NCBI RefSeq assembly: GCF_002355155.1
Contig: NZ_AP017369.1
Span: 1,054,001 to 1,118,000 of the forward strand
Direction: 5' to 3'
Source of the DNA: Corynebacterium suranareeae
GTDB taxonomy: Bacteria > Actinomycetota > Actinomycetes > Mycobacteriales > Mycobacteriaceae
Length of the DNA stretch: 64,000 nucleotides
The translations under genes were made by a program, and so were the position numbers. Under the pieces are notes generated by a model. The model searched no databases and was not told the DNA's origin. It worked only from the letters and a program-made list of their open reading frames with translations. Of this stretch, positions 56,106 through 64,000 are shown one piece after another (position 1 is the stretch's first letter; the number at the start of each line of letters is the position of its first letter).

Positions 56106-56987
56106 ATGGAAGAATCCTCAGGTGCACAACTGCTCGGTCCGGTAGAAATCCGTGCGCTAGCAGAAAAGCTCGATGTCACACCAACCAAGAAGTTGGGGCA
56201 AAACTTTGTTCATGACCCCAACACGGTGCGTCGCATTGTTGCTGCTGCAGAGCTAACCCCAGAGGACCACGTGGTTGAGGTCGGTCCAGGTTTGGGCTCA
56301 CTCACCCTGGCGTTGGTGGAATCAGCAGCATCCGTTACTGCAGTGGAGATTGATCCTCGGCTTGCAGCAGAGCTACCGGAGACGTTTCAGTGGCGCGCAC
56401 CGGCACTTGCTCACAAGCTAAGCATTGTGCTGAAAGATGCATTGAAGGTTCAGCAATCCGACATGGCTGTACAGCCCACGGCACTGGTGGCCAACCTTCC
56501 GTACAACGTGTCTGTTCCCGTGCTGTTGCACATGATGGAAGAATTCCCCACCATTAACAAAGTCCTTGTCATGGTGCAGGCTGAAGTGGCTGATCGTTTG
56601 GCCGCAGAACCTGGTTCCAAGATTTACGGAGTCCCCAGCGTCAAGGCATCCTTTTATGGTCCAGTTACTCGCGCCGGGGCAATTGGTAAGAATGTATTTT
56701 GGCCTGCTCCGAAGATTGAATCCGGTTTGGTGAAAATCGTGCGGGAGAAAACTCCGTGGAACCAAGATGATGAAACGCGCAAGAAAGTGTGGCCGATTAT
56801 TGATGCCGCCTTTTTGCAACGCCGTAAAACTCTCAGAGCGGCACTTTCTGGACATTTTGGATCAGGTCAAGCCGCTGAAGAAGCACTGCGCGCAGCTGAA
56901 ATTGATCCAGGCCTTCGGGGTGAAAAACTCGATGTCACCGACTATGTGCGTCTAGCGGGTGCGCTGCAAACAAAGGATGAAGATTGA
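56106..56987 (+). CDS. ksgA: 16S rRNA dimethyladenosine transferase
   Basis: A 293-residue enzyme (RsmA) that dimethylates A1518 and A1519 of 16S r[20 protein letters not shown] motif [14 protein letters not shown], acidic motif VEIDPRL and catalytic [10 protein letters not shown]-terminal helical domain with [12 protein letters not shown]. The stop overlaps the ispE TTG start. Confidence 0.97.
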   Translation: MEESSGAQLLGPVEIRALAEKLDVTPTKKLGQNFVHDPNTVRRIVAAAELTPEDHVVEVGPGLGSLTLALVESAASVTAVEIDPRLAAELPETFQWRAPALAHKLSIVLKDALKVQQSDMAVQPTALVANLPYNVSVPVLLHMMEEFPTINKVLVMVQAEVADRLAAEPGSKIYGVPSVKASFYGPVTRAGAIGKNVFWPAPKIESGLVKIVREKTPWNQDDETRKKVWPIIDAAFLQRRKTLRAALSGHFGSGQAAEEALRAAEIDPGLRGEKLDVTDYVRLAGALQTKDED

Positions 56988-57922
56988 TTATTGTTGCAAA
57001 AGCGTGGGCAAAAACAAATCTTCATTTAGGTGTTGGCCCTGCCCGCGATGATGGCTTTCATGAGCTCATGACGGTTTTTCAAACCATTGATTTGTTTGAC
57101 ACTGTCACCTTGACCACCCACGATGAGGAGTTGGTGGAGGAGGGGAGCGTCGTCAAGCAATTATCTGTGACTGGCGCCCGTGGGGTGCCGGAAGACGCCA
57201 GCAATCTTGCGTGGCGCGCAGTGGATGCGTTGGTTGAACGGCGCGCGGTAAAGGAGCCATTGCCTGCGGTTTCGCTTCATATCGCCAAGGGAATTCCGGT
57301 GGCTGGTGGGATGGCTGGCGGGTCTGCGGATGCGGCTGCGACCTTGCGCGCGGTGGATGCCTGGATTGGGCCGTTCGGCGAAGACACGTTGCTGGAAGTT
57401 GCTGCGGAGCTCGGCTCGGATGTGCCGTTTTGCCTGCTAGGCGGTACCATGCGTGGTACAGGTCGCGGCGAGCAGCTGGTAGATATGTTGACGCGTGGCA
57501 AGCTACATTGGCTCGTGGCTGCGATGGCGCATGGTCTGTCCACACCTGAGGTATTCAAAAAGCACGATGAGTTGAATCCGCAATCGCGCATGGACATCAA
57601 CGAGCTCAGCGCGGCTCTGCTCACGGGCAATGCCAGCGAGGTTGCGCGGTGCTTGCACAATGATCTAACCAGCGCGGCGTTAAGTTTGCGCCCCGAATTA
57701 CGCAGCGTGATCCAAGAAGGCACCCGAGCCGGCGCACTCGCGGGAATCGTGTCAGGCTCTGGCCCTACGACGGTATTTTTGTGCGAATCAGAGAACAAAG
57801 CGCAAGATGTTAAAGAAGCGCTTCTCGACGCCGGCCAGGTGTACGCCGCTTACACCGCCACCGGCCCCGCAGCCGTGGGCGCGAACCAGCGCGGTGCGCA
57901 TATTTTATCCATCACATCATAA
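56984..57922 (+). CDS. ispE: 4-diphosphocytidyl-2-C-methylerythritol kinase
   Basis: A 312-residue GHMP kinase of the MEP isoprenoid pathway, supplying polyprenyl carriers and menaquinone. [13 protein letters not shown] (substrate site with Lys), ATP loop [28 protein letters not shown] and [13 protein letters not shown]. The start is a TTG overlapping the ksgA stop as TTGA, so it depends on coupling. Codons here are richer in G and C than in ksgA. Confidence 0.95.
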   Translation: MIIVAKAWAKTNLHLGVGPARDDGFHELMTVFQTIDLFDTVTLTTHDEELVEEGSVVKQLSVTGARGVPEDASNLAWRAVDALVERRAVKEPLPAVSLHIAKGIPVAGGMAGGSADAAATLRAVDAWIGPFGEDTLLEVAAELGSDVPFCLLGGTMRGTGRGEQLVDMLTRGKLHWLVAAMAHGLSTPEVFKKHDELNPQSRMDINELSAALLTGNASEVARCLHNDLTSAALSLRPELRSVIQEGTRAGALAGIVSGSGPTTVFLCESENKAQDVKEALLDAGQVYAAYTATGPAAVGANQRGAHILSITS

Positions 57923-57956
57923 AAATTTTAAGTATCGGAGTCGAAGAAAAACCACA

Positions 57957-59774
57957 ATGGCCAATCTGATTAATCTCGAGAACGTCTCCAAAACATGGGG
58001 ATTAAAAACGCTTCTTGATGGTGTCTCCCTAGGTATTCAAACCGGTGACCGCATCGGTGTCGTCGGTTTAAATGGTGGCGGTAAAACCACCTTGCTGGAA
58101 GTCCTTACTGGCATCGAAAAACCAGATCAAGGCCGTGTCTCCCACAACTCTGACCTGCGCATGGCGGTGGTGACACAGCGTGCGGAACTCAATGATGAAG
58201 ACACCGTTGCAGATGTAGTGCTTGGACCTCTAGGCCTAGAAGTCTTTGAATGGGCATCAAACGCTACCGTGCGCGATGTTCTTGGTGGCCTGGGTATTGT
58301 TGACCTTGGCCTTGATACCAAAGTGGGTAACTTGTCTGGTGGTGAGCGCCGACGCACCAATCTGGCTGCCGCACTAGTCCGTGACCTTGACCTGATCGTG
58401 CTTGACGAGCCCACCAACCACCTCGACGTGGAAGGCGTGCAATGGCTGGCATCCTATTTGCTGTCACGCCGCATCGCGATTGTTGTGGTCACACACGATC
58501 GTTGGTTCCTCGATACCGTTGCCACCACCACCTGGGAAGTTCATGACGGTGTTGTGGATTCCTACGACGGCGGCTACAACGACTGGACCTTCGCCCGCGC
58601 CGAACGCGCACGCCAAGCAGATGCCATTGAACAACGACGCCAAAACCTTGCTCGTAAAGAACTTGCATGGTTGCGACGTGGTGCACCCGCTCGAACATCC
58701 AAGCCACGCTACCGCATCGAAGCTGCCGAAGCCTTGATCGCCAACGTGCCAGCACCACGCGACAAAGTTGAACTCATGGCGTTTTCCAAATCACGCCAAG
58801 GCCGCGTTGTCATCGAACTAGAAGACGCCACGGTAGCCACACCTGATGATCGCATCCTGGTTGAAGATCTTACCTGGCGCTTGGCCCCCGGCGAGCGTAT
58901 CGGTCTGGTCGGTGTCAACGGCTCTGGCAAAACCACACTGCTGCGCACCCTTGCCGGCGAACACCCACTTCAGGCCGGCAAACGCATCGAAGGCCAAACC
59001 GTGAAGCTTGGCTGGCTCCGCCAGGAACTAGACGATCTTGACCTGAACCGACGCCTCATCGACTGCGTCGAAGACGTTGCCACCTACGTGATGATGGGCG
59101 ACAAACAAATCTCCGCCTCCCAACTTGCCGAACGCCTCGGATTTTCACCGAAGAGACAGCGCACCCCAGTTGGTGATCTTTCAGGTGGTGAACGCCGCCG
59201 ACTCCAACTCACCCGCGTGCTCATGGCTGAACCAAATGTGTTGCTGCTTGACGAGCCCACCAATGACCTGGACATCGACACCCTCCAAGAACTGGAATCC
59301 CTTCTTGATGGTTGGCCAGGCACCATGGTGGTTATTTCCCACGACCGTTACCTTATCGAACGAGTCACCGACTCCACCTGGGCATTGTTCGGCGACGGCA
59401 AGTTAACCAACCTGCCAGGCGGAATTGAAGAATACTTGGAGCGTCGAAAAGCAATGGCCGCAGCTGAAGACAGCGGTGTGCTGAATTTGGGGATGGCTGT
59501 TTCGGGAGGAGTGGCTGCTGAGACTCCTGAGGCTGCTTCTGGAATTTCCAACCAGGAACGCCACCGCATCACCAAGGAAATGAACGCCCTCGAGCGCAAG
59601 ATGGGCAAACTTGACCAGCAAATGAACAAGCTTAACCAGCAACTTGCTGAGGCAGCCGAAGCGATGGATACCGCAAAACTCACGGAACTAGACGCCAAGT
59701 TGCGCGGTGTGCAGGAAGAACACGGTGAGCTAGAAATGCAGTGGCTAGAACTCGGCGAAGAAATCGAGGGTTAG
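57957..59774 (+). CDS. ABC-F family ATPase (duplicated ATP-binding domains)
   Basis: A 605-residue cytoplasmic protein with two nucleotide-binding domains and no membrane part. NBD1: GLNGGGKTTL, LSGGERRRTNL, LDEPTNHLD. NBD2: GVNGSGKTTL, LSGGERRRLQL, LDEPTNDLD. A C-terminal coiled coil (about 555-605, KMGKLDQQMNKLNQQL) resembles Uup. ABC-F proteins act on ribosomes or nucleic acid. The open frame begins 50 codons earlier inside ispE; the ATG at 57957 matches the family start. pdxY-like gene follows after 7 bp. Confidence 0.93.
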   Translation: MANLINLENVSKTWGLKTLLDGVSLGIQTGDRIGVVGLNGGGKTTLLEVLTGIEKPDQGRVSHNSDLRMAVVTQRAELNDEDTVADVVLGPLGLEVFEWASNATVRDVLGGLGIVDLGLDTKVGNLSGGERRRTNLAAALVRDLDLIVLDEPTNHLDVEGVQWLASYLLSRRIAIVVVTHDRWFLDTVATTTWEVHDGVVDSYDGGYNDWTFARAERARQADAIEQRRQNLARKELAWLRRGAPARTSKPRYRIEAAEALIANVPAPRDKVELMAFSKSRQGRVVIELEDATVATPDDRILVEDLTWRLAPGERIGLVGVNGSGKTTLLRTLAGEHPLQAGKRIEGQTVKLGWLRQELDDLDLNRRLIDCVEDVATYVMMGDKQISASQLAERLGFSPKRQRTPVGDLSGGERRRLQLTRVLMAEPNVLLLDEPTNDLDIDTLQELESLLDGWPGTMVVISHDRYLIERVTDSTWALFGDGKLTNLPGGIEEYLERRKAMAAAEDSGVLNLGMAVSGGVAAETPEAASGISNQERHRITKEMNALERKMGKLDQQMNKLNQQLAEAAEAMDTAKLTELDAKLRGVQEEHGELEMQWLELGEEIEG

Positions 59775-59781
59775 TCGCTTT

Positions 59782-60570
59782 ATGGCATTTGTTGGCGAGG
59801 ACATTGTGAGACAACGCGAACTGCTGGAGTTTGATCAGCGTCGCGCCGATGTGGTGATGATCGGAAGCCAGGTAGTCTATGGCTCGGTCGGGCTAAGCGC
59901 TGCCATTCCGGTAATGCACAACGAAAGCCTTCGCGTAGTGGCTGTGCCCACCGTGGTATTAAGTTCCATGCCTCGTTATGCCAGCTCACACCGCCAACCG
60001 ATGTCAGATCAATGGCTTTCAGACACTCTGAAAGATCTGGTGGATTTGGGCATAATTGATGAGGTTTCCACGATTTCCACCGGCTATTTCGCCTCCGCTT
60101 CCCAGGTGCAGGTGGTAGCTAAGTGGCTGCAGGGAATCCGCGAGACTCATCCACATGTGCGCATCGTGGTGGACCCGGTCATGGGCGATAGCGACGTAGG
60201 AATTTATGTTGCCGATGACATCGCCACCGCAATCTGTCAGGACTTATGCCCACTTGCCACCGGCATTATTCCGAATGCTTTCGAGTTTGCGCACATGGCC
60301 GGCGATTCGGAATCGCTTTTTGGACCGTTTGGCGAGTGGATCATCATCACCAGCGCATCAGAAACAGCAGGCACGACCATAACGCGCATCATCACCCGCG
60401 ACACCGTCCGAGAAATCGCATCAGCCACCGTCGACACCACAGTCAAAGGGGCAGGCGACGTTTACGCCGCAGCATTAATCGCCGCATTGCACAAAGATTT
60501 TTCGCTTATCGACGCCGCCACCCACGCCTCCAACACCGTCCGCGCCGGCCTGCAGACCAAAGCGCTTTAG
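59782..60570 (+). CDS. pdxY: Pyridoxal kinase (PdxY/PdxK-like)
   Basis: A 262-residue ribokinase-superfamily enzyme phosphorylating pyridoxal to PLP. VVMIGSQVVYGSVGLSAA at the start, IVVDPVMGDSDVGIYV (substrate and Mg site), GIIPNAFEFAHMAG, and anion-hole VKGAGDVYAAAL with the catalytic Asp. Mycobacterial gene order also has a pyridoxal kinase-type gene near ispE. The last 4 bp overlap the convergent redoxin gene. Confidence 0.92.
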   Translation: MAFVGEDIVRQRELLEFDQRRADVVMIGSQVVYGSVGLSAAIPVMHNESLRVVAVPTVVLSSMPRYASSHRQPMSDQWLSDTLKDLVDLGIIDEVSTISTGYFASASQVQVVAKWLQGIRETHPHVRIVVDPVMGDSDVGIYVADDIATAICQDLCPLATGIIPNAFEFAHMAGDSESLFGPFGEWIIITSASETAGTTITRIITRDTVREIASATVDTTVKGAGDVYAAALIAALHKDFSLIDAATHASNTVRAGLQTKAL

Positions 60571-61052
60571 GAATCTTCTTTTTCCGATAACAAACTGCCA
60601 AGCAGCAATCCCAGCACAAAATCATCAACCTGCCCGAATTGCACCTGTCGGATCCGACCTTTTCGATCCGCCAAAATAATGCTCGGTGTGCCCTCCAAGC
60701 GGTACTTTTTCATCGTCGATGGAATGCGTTGCCCCTCCCGAGGCTTATCCACAGCCACCGGGAACTTGATCCCAAATTCATCGATGAACACCTTCAAAGC
60801 TTCCGGCGTCATCACCTCATGGTGTTCAAACACACTGTGCAGCCCGATGACTTGCACCTGTGATTCATCAATCATGTGGTGAATTTTTTTAGCTTGGGGG
60901 ACACCATGATTAACACACCCAGGGCACAGCATTTGAAATACTTCAACTAACACAACTTTCCCACGCAGATCTTCATTGCTTAGACCTTCGTGGTTGACCC
61001 ATTCCTGAACATCCAATTCAAGCAGCGGGGCATCATCTAGCGAACTTGTCAT
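60567..61052 (-). CDS. Thioredoxin-fold redoxin (TlpA/AhpC-like)
   Basis: A 161-residue protein with the active site MLCPGC in EVFQMLCPGCVNHGVPQAKK, then VIGLHSVFEHHEVM and the cis-Pro segment EGTPSIILADRKG. There is no signal peptide, so it is cytoplasmic. GGGAGG lies before the ATG at 61052; upstream Met codons in frame are not supported. It may be a peroxiredoxin-like or disulfide reductase protein. Confidence 0.85.
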   Translation of the reverse strand: MTSSLDDAPLLELDVQEWVNHEGLSNEDLRGKVVLVEVFQMLCPGCVNHGVPQAKKIHHMIDESQVQVIGLHSVFEHHEVMTPEALKVFIDEFGIKFPVAVDKPREGQRIPSTMKKYRLEGTPSIILADRKGRIRQVQFGQVDDFVLGLLLGSLLSEKEDS

Positions 61053-61116
61053 TAATCTGCCTCCCATAATTGTTGTGTGCGGGACCACTGACACTCAGCC
61101 TAGTCTGAACTGACGG

Positions 61117-61122
61117 TACAAT
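61117..61122 (+). promoter_or_regulatory. -10 box of first ABM-domain gene, leaderless
   Basis: TACAAT followed by 7 nt and the GTG start at 61130. No Shine-Dalgarno site. Confidence 0.6.
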
Positions 61123-61129
61123 CAGAGGC

Positions 61130-61453
61130 GTGATTTTGATTAACGTGAAATTCAAGCCATTGCCAGAATACGTAGACACATTCCGCGAACAGGTAGCAGA
61201 GTTCACGGAAAAGACCCGAGCAGAAGAAGGAAATATCTTCTTCGACTGGTCTGTAAACACAGACAACCCTAACGAATTCATCCTCATTGAAGCATTCCAT
61301 GACGGTGCAGCTGAAGCTCACGTCAATAGCGACCACTTCAAGGCAGCATGTGAATTGTTCCCAACAATCTTGTCTGAAACTCCAGAGATCATTAACACCC
61401 TGATCGAAGGCAAGACTGAATGGGACCGTATGGCGGAGTTCTCCGTCGACTAA
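61130..61453 (+). CDS. Antibiotic biosynthesis monooxygenase (ABM)-domain protein, copy 1
   Basis: A 107-residue dimeric alpha+beta barrel protein: MILINVKFKPLPEYVDTFRE, FTEKTRAEEGNIFFDW, then FILIEAFHDGAAEAH. Relatives are quinol monooxygenases (YgiN) or heme-degrading proteins. Start GTG at 61130. It is paralogous to the next gene, and the pair arose by tandem duplication. Confidence 0.88.
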   Translation: MILINVKFKPLPEYVDTFREQVAEFTEKTRAEEGNIFFDWSVNTDNPNEFILIEAFHDGAAEAHVNSDHFKAACELFPTILSETPEIINTLIEGKTEWDRMAEFSVD

Positions 61454-61517
61454 ATATCACCTTTGCTGGTTGGCTAATTCCAGGTAAAATGTTTGTGAAA
61501 CAAAGTAGGCTTGAAGT

Positions 61518-61841
61518 ATGCATATCGTCAACATTCGCTTCAAGCCCAAGGCCAAGTACGTGGATACTTTCCGCTACACAGTAGATAGATTCACTGAGTC
61601 AACCAGGACAGAGGAAGGCTGTCTCTACTTTGATTGGTTCCGTAACACTGATTACCCGGGTGAATACCTTGTGATCGGTGTGTGGACGGATGAAGGAGCT
61701 AAAGAACACCAAAAGAGTGAACACTTCTTGCGAGCTCAGGAAACTCTTCCACCTTTGTTGCAGCAAACTCCGATGATCATTCAGAGCGAGTTTTCCAAGA
61801 AGAAGGGTTGGGAACGTTTCCACGATTTCACCGTCTACTGA
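61518..61841 (+). CDS. ABM-domain protein, copy 2
   Basis: A 107-residue paralogue of the preceding gene, matching it along its whole length (YVDTFR, FTESTRTEEG, FDWFRNTDYPGEY, SEHF, TP near residue 85). The two copies share a clear minority of residues, so the duplication is not recent. A TAGGCT box lies 6 nt before the ATG, and a TAAAAT further up. A strong terminator follows. Confidence 0.88.
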   Translation: MHIVNIRFKPKAKYVDTFRYTVDRFTESTRTEEGCLYFDWFRNTDYPGEYLVIGVWTDEGAKEHQKSEHFLRAQETLPPLLQQTPMIIQSEFSKKKGWERFHDFTVY

Positions 61842-61850
61842 ATTGATTGG

Positions 61851-61898
61851 CAAAAGGCTTTGTTGTTAGAGAAATTGCACTAATAACAAAGCCTTTTG
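61851..61898 (+). terminator. Intrinsic terminator after ABM genes
   Basis: CAAAAGGCTTTGTTGTTAG (61851-61869) and CTAATAACAAAGCCTTTTG (61880-61898) pair over 19 positions with one G-U, 10-nt loop, TTTTG on the right arm. Confidence 0.9.
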
Positions 61899-61931
61899 TA
61901 TGTTTCGGTTAATCTCTGCCTATTGACCTTG

Positions 61932-61937
61932 TACCCT
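61932..61937 (+). promoter_or_regulatory. -10 box of ppk2, leaderless
   Basis: TGTACCCTTG fits the gnTAnnnTnG pattern at its core; TACCCT ends 6 nt before the ppk2 ATG and no Shine-Dalgarno site is present. Confidence 0.5.
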
Positions 61938-61943
61938 TGAAAC

Positions 61944-62864
61944 ATGGGAAAGAAAACAGAGGGACAGGAACTGCCTGAGTTCCGGAAGAATCCACCAAAG
62001 CTGGATAAAAAAGCTTATGAAAAAGAACTAAAAAGACTTCAAGCTGAACTTGTTGATTTGCAGCAATGGGTCGTGGAAACCGGTGCACGCGTAGTCATCG
62101 TCATGGAGGGTCGCGATGCCGCTGGTAAAGGTTCCGCGATCAAACGCATAACGCAGTACCTCAACCCCAGATCCGCAAGGATTGAGGCGTTGCCTACCCC
62201 AAACTCTCGGGAAAAAGGGCAGTGGTACTTCCAGCGTTACATTGAAAAACTACCGACTGCTGGTGAAATCGTCATCTTTGATCGCTCCTGGTATAACCGT
62301 GCCGGCGTCGAGCGTGTAATGGGGTTTTGCACCTCCCAAGAGTATCGACGATTCCTCCACCAAGCCCCAATTTTTGAACGCCTCCTAGTTGAAGACGGCA
62401 TTCACCTGCGCAAGTACTGGTTCTCTGTATCTGATGAAGAACAGATTGAACGCTTCCAAGATCGCCTGAGTGATCCGCTGCGCAGATGGAAACTCTCACC
62501 AATGGATCTGCAGTCAATTACCCGGTGGGAGGATTACTCACGTGCAAAAGATGAGATGTTCATCCACACCGACATCCCTTCGGCACCGTGGTACACCGTG
62601 GAATCTGAAGACAAGAAGCGTTCGCGTATCAACGTAATTTCGCATCTGCTCTCCACGATTCCTTATGAAAAGATCGATCGACCGTTGCCGGAGATCCCTC
62701 ACCGACCAGATTCTGAATCTGATTACGTGCGTCCTCCACGTGATGAGTTCCGTTATGTCCCAGATGTGGCAGCACATTTGGAAGAAAAACGCATTCAAAA
62801 GGAAGAGAAATCCAAGAAGAAGGATTCCGAGAAGGGTAAAGGCAAAAAGAAGTCCAAGAAATAG
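61944..62864 (+). CDS. ppk2: Polyphosphate kinase 2 (PPK2 class I)
   Basis: A 306-residue P-loop kinase that uses polyphosphate to phosphorylate nucleoside diphosphates, or the reverse. Walker A GRDAAGKG (56-63), FDRSWYNRAGVERVMGF (Walker B region, D113), and lid segment LRRWKLSPMDLQS. A single PPK2 domain. The last 30 residues are almost all Lys, Glu and Ser, a likely disordered tail. C. glutamicum carries two PPK2 enzymes; this is one of them. Stores large polyphosphate granules (family and species knowledge). Confidence 0.94.
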   Translation: MGKKTEGQELPEFRKNPPKLDKKAYEKELKRLQAELVDLQQWVVETGARVVIVMEGRDAAGKGSAIKRITQYLNPRSARIEALPTPNSREKGQWYFQRYIEKLPTAGEIVIFDRSWYNRAGVERVMGFCTSQEYRRFLHQAPIFERLLVEDGIHLRKYWFSVSDEEQIERFQDRLSDPLRRWKLSPMDLQSITRWEDYSRAKDEMFIHTDIPSAPWYTVESEDKKRSRINVISHLLSTIPYEKIDRPLPEIPHRPDSESDYVRPPRDEFRYVPDVAAHLEEKRIQKEEKSKKKDSEKGKGKKKSKK

Positions 62865-62977
62865 ATGGGGCAGCCTAGCTTTCAATCACACGGTCTAATC
62901 CCTGCTCAATAAGAAGCAACTTTGGAGGGAACGTATATGCGAATATTCGTTCTGAAATGCTCGCCAGCCATTTTGGT

Positions 62978-63018
62978 CGAATATTTGCACTAAGGTGAGC
63001 GGTTCGTGCAAATATTCG
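62978..63018. repeat. Perfect 13-bp inverted repeat
   Basis: CGAATATTTGCAC (62978-62990), 15-nt loop, GTGCAAATATTCG (63006-63018). A near copy of the right arm with the following GTTC occurs just upstream (around 62938-62952). No T-run on either side. It lies 24 bp past the stop of the small minus-strand gene. Confidence 0.8.
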
Positions 63019-63041
63019 TTCGATTTAGAGCTTCACTTATG

Positions 63042-63173
63042 CTAGGTAATCCGATTCTTGATCAGCAAACCTACAGGTTTCACAATTGCCCCACTAGCCC
63101 CAAAATAGGCACCCGTCATAATCGCCCTCAAGCGCTCAAACAGGCGCAATCCATACAAAGAGTCATGCGCCAT
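63042..63173 (-). CDS. Possible small protein, 43 residues
   Basis: A clean frame on the minus strand from ATG at 63173 to TAG at 63042. N-terminus MAHDSLYGLRLFERLRA, then a small-residue-rich hydrophobic middle (MTGAYFGASGAIV) and a basic end (KPVGLLIKNRIT). AAGGGG lies 7 nt before the ATG. It is followed by the 63018-62978 inverted repeat and preceded by a hairpin. Amphipathic helix plus hydrophobic stretch suggests a membrane-associated peptide. I recognise no family; it could be a chance frame. Confidence 0.5.
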   Translation of the reverse strand: MAHDSLYGLRLFERLRAIMTGAYFGASGAIVKPVGLLIKNRIT

Positions 63174-63199
63174 ACTCCGACCCCTTAAATCGCCTTCTA

Positions 63200-63227
63200 C
63201 AGCTTGGGTGCCCAAACCCCCAAGCTG
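63200..63227. repeat. Hairpin with 9-bp stem
   Basis: CAGCTTGGG (63200-63208), 10-nt loop, CCCAAGCTG (63219-63227), perfect arms. It lies between the HAD gene stop (63240) and the small gene start. Without a T-run it may be a weak terminator for the HAD gene or a leader structure for the small gene. Confidence 0.65.
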
Positions 63228-63239
63228 CAGATGAAGCCC

Positions 63240-64000
63240 TTAACTGTTCAACAGCTTATCCAGCACCACGACAACACCCTCATCGACGTTGGATGGAGCA
63301 ATTTCGTCTGCTAATTCCAAAATGTCCGGGTGGGCATTGGACATGGCATAGGATTTTCCGGCAGCCTTGATCAATTCAGTATCGTTCAAATAATCGCCAA
63401 AGACTAAGGTTTGGGATTCTTCCAGGCCTAAAGCGTCGCGCAGTTTTGCTAAAGCCTGACCTTTGTTGGCTGAAGGATCCATAACATCTACCCAATGTTG
63501 GCCGGATACGACAACGTTGGCGTTGGGTGCGGCTGCCCGGATGATTGGAGCACAGTCCTTTTCGGCATCTTGGAAAGTAAAGATAGCGACCTTGATTACT
63601 TCATTATTGACTGCTTCGTGGAGGTCTTTAACCTCTTCGATAGAAACGTAATATTTCAAACCTTCAGCGCGGAAGGCGTCGTCATTGCGTTCAACATAGG
63701 CGCGTTCTGGGCGGCAGACAACTACTCCCATATCGATTTCAGACGCGCGTACGGCATCAATGATTGAGTGAACAGTGTCGTTATCGAGGGTGGTCAAAGA
63801 GATAATTTCGCCATTGTGGGCTACGACGGTGCCATTCTCTGCGATATAGGAAATGGGTTCACCAACATGCTGGAATTGCTTTTGTAGGGTGGCTAGTTGG
63901 CGGCCACTGGCAGGGGCGAAAGCGATACCTTTTTCACGCATTTGTTTCAGAATGTCCCAAAATTTCTCTGGAACTTCGTGGTGGGTGTTTAAAAGCGTGC
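63240..64000 (-). CDS. Cof-type HAD-superfamily hydrolase, 5' end outside window
   Basis: The frame is open to the right edge of the window, so the first residues (including the catalytic DxD motif) are missing. The visible part starts just after the expected D-G-T: TLLNTHHEVPEKFWDILKQ, then GIAFAPASGRQ (motif II, Ser), the C2-type cap, LAKLRDALGLEESQTLVFGDYLND (motif IV, Asp) and MSNAHPDILELAD. This is the Cof/IIB subfamily of sugar- or cofactor-phosphate phosphatases. Internal Met at 63941 is not the true start. Confidence 0.9.
   Translation of the reverse strand, partial: TLLNTHHEVPEKFWDILKQMREKGIAFAPASGRQLATLQKQFQHVGEPISYIAENGTVVAHNGEIISLTTLDNDTVHSIIDAVRASEIDMGVVVCRPERAYVERNDDAFRAEGLKYYVSIEEVKDLHEAVNNEVIKVAIFTFQDAEKDCAPIIRAAAPNANVVVSGQHWVDVMDPSANKGQALAKLRDALGLEESQTLVFGDYLNDTELIKAAGKSYAMSNAHPDILELADEIAPSNVDEGVVVVLDKLLNS

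Larger units (their letters stand above)
62865..63239. other. 375-bp region with inverted repeats and one small gene
   Basis: It contains a CGAATATTCG palindrome (62939-62948), the 13-bp inverted repeat at 62978-63018, a 43-codon frame on the minus strand (63042-63173) and a hairpin (63200-63227). No terminator with a T-run was found for ppk2. Confidence 0.7.

Noticed and set aside
63006..63188. 60-codon plus-strand frame
   Set aside because: Antisense to the better supported 43-codon frame and starts inside an inverted repeat; no ribosome-binding site.

Overview
The window is chromosomal DNA from a Corynebacterium, almost certainly Corynebacterium glutamicum or a very close relative. Several genes are recognised by their protein sequence (BetP, AmtR, Rpf2, mycoredoxin-1, Pmt, the Glp/GlpR pair). 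Gene order follows the Mycobacterium tuberculosis chromosome in long blocks: pgi / chorismate mutase / uvrD / M23 peptidase / perM-purN-purH; rpmF / mprAB-pepD-moaB / mscL / fthC / galU-moeA-rimJ-membrane protein; pmt / rsmI / metS-tatD-rpfB-ksgA-ispE. No rRNA, tRNA, insertion sequence, prophage or CRISPR array was seen. The DNA is dense with genes, and only two gaps exceed 300 bp (44487-44834 and 62865-63239).

Layout. 1-2.6 kb: a leftward operon cysQ-thyA-folA-mrx1 (sulfur nucleotide recycling, dTMP and folate synthesis, thiol redox). 2.6-8.4 kb: rightward lhr-nei-yccF (DNA repair helicase, glycosylase, membrane protein). 8.4-12 kb: leftward pgi - MFS transporter - 56-residue membrane protein - DedA. 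12-20.3 kb: HNH protein, chorismate mutase, PcrA helicase, a PadR-controlled ABC exporter with a perfect 23-bp operator, and a secreted M23 peptidase. 20.5-25 kb: perM-purN-purH and a CitE-like lyase. 25-30.5 kb: AmtR (nitrogen master regulator), a degenerate DUF294-type protein, the zinc-ribbon-free ribosomal proteins S18, S14, L33, L28, L31 and L32, and a SulP transporter with an ArsR regulator. 30.6-36.9 kb: envelope stress (MprAB, PepD), MoaB, MscL, a SAF-domain protein, 5-formyl-THF cyclo-ligase. 36.9-44.5 kb: galU, the division pair glp/glpR, rimJ, a second CynX-type MFS gene, and a DoxX / zinc-finger membrane protein / GH13 group. 44.8-56 kb: protein mannosylation, RsmI, glycine betaine uptake (BetP), MetS, a RecQ-PRTase helicase, TatD, Rpf2. 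56-64 kb: KsgA, IspE, an ABC-F protein, pyridoxal kinase, a redoxin, tandem ABM-domain proteins, PPK2, and a Cof-type HAD phosphatase cut by the window edge.

Functional threads. Growth and envelope functions dominate: precursor synthesis (galU, ispE, pmt), division (perM, glp, glpR, M23, rpf2) and osmotic or envelope stress (betP, mscL, mprAB, pepD). A recurring feature is a -10 hexamer lying 5 to 8 nt before a start codon with no Shine-Dalgarno site. About ten genes show this and are predicted to be translated from leaderless mRNA. The most open-ended items are two genes below 60 codons (8988-9158 and 63042-63173), two intergenic regions that share an inverted-repeat core (44.75 kb and 62.94-63.02 kb), a zinc-finger membrane protein with no sigma factor, and a nucleotidyltransferase-like protein that appears to lack its catalytic residues beside amtR.
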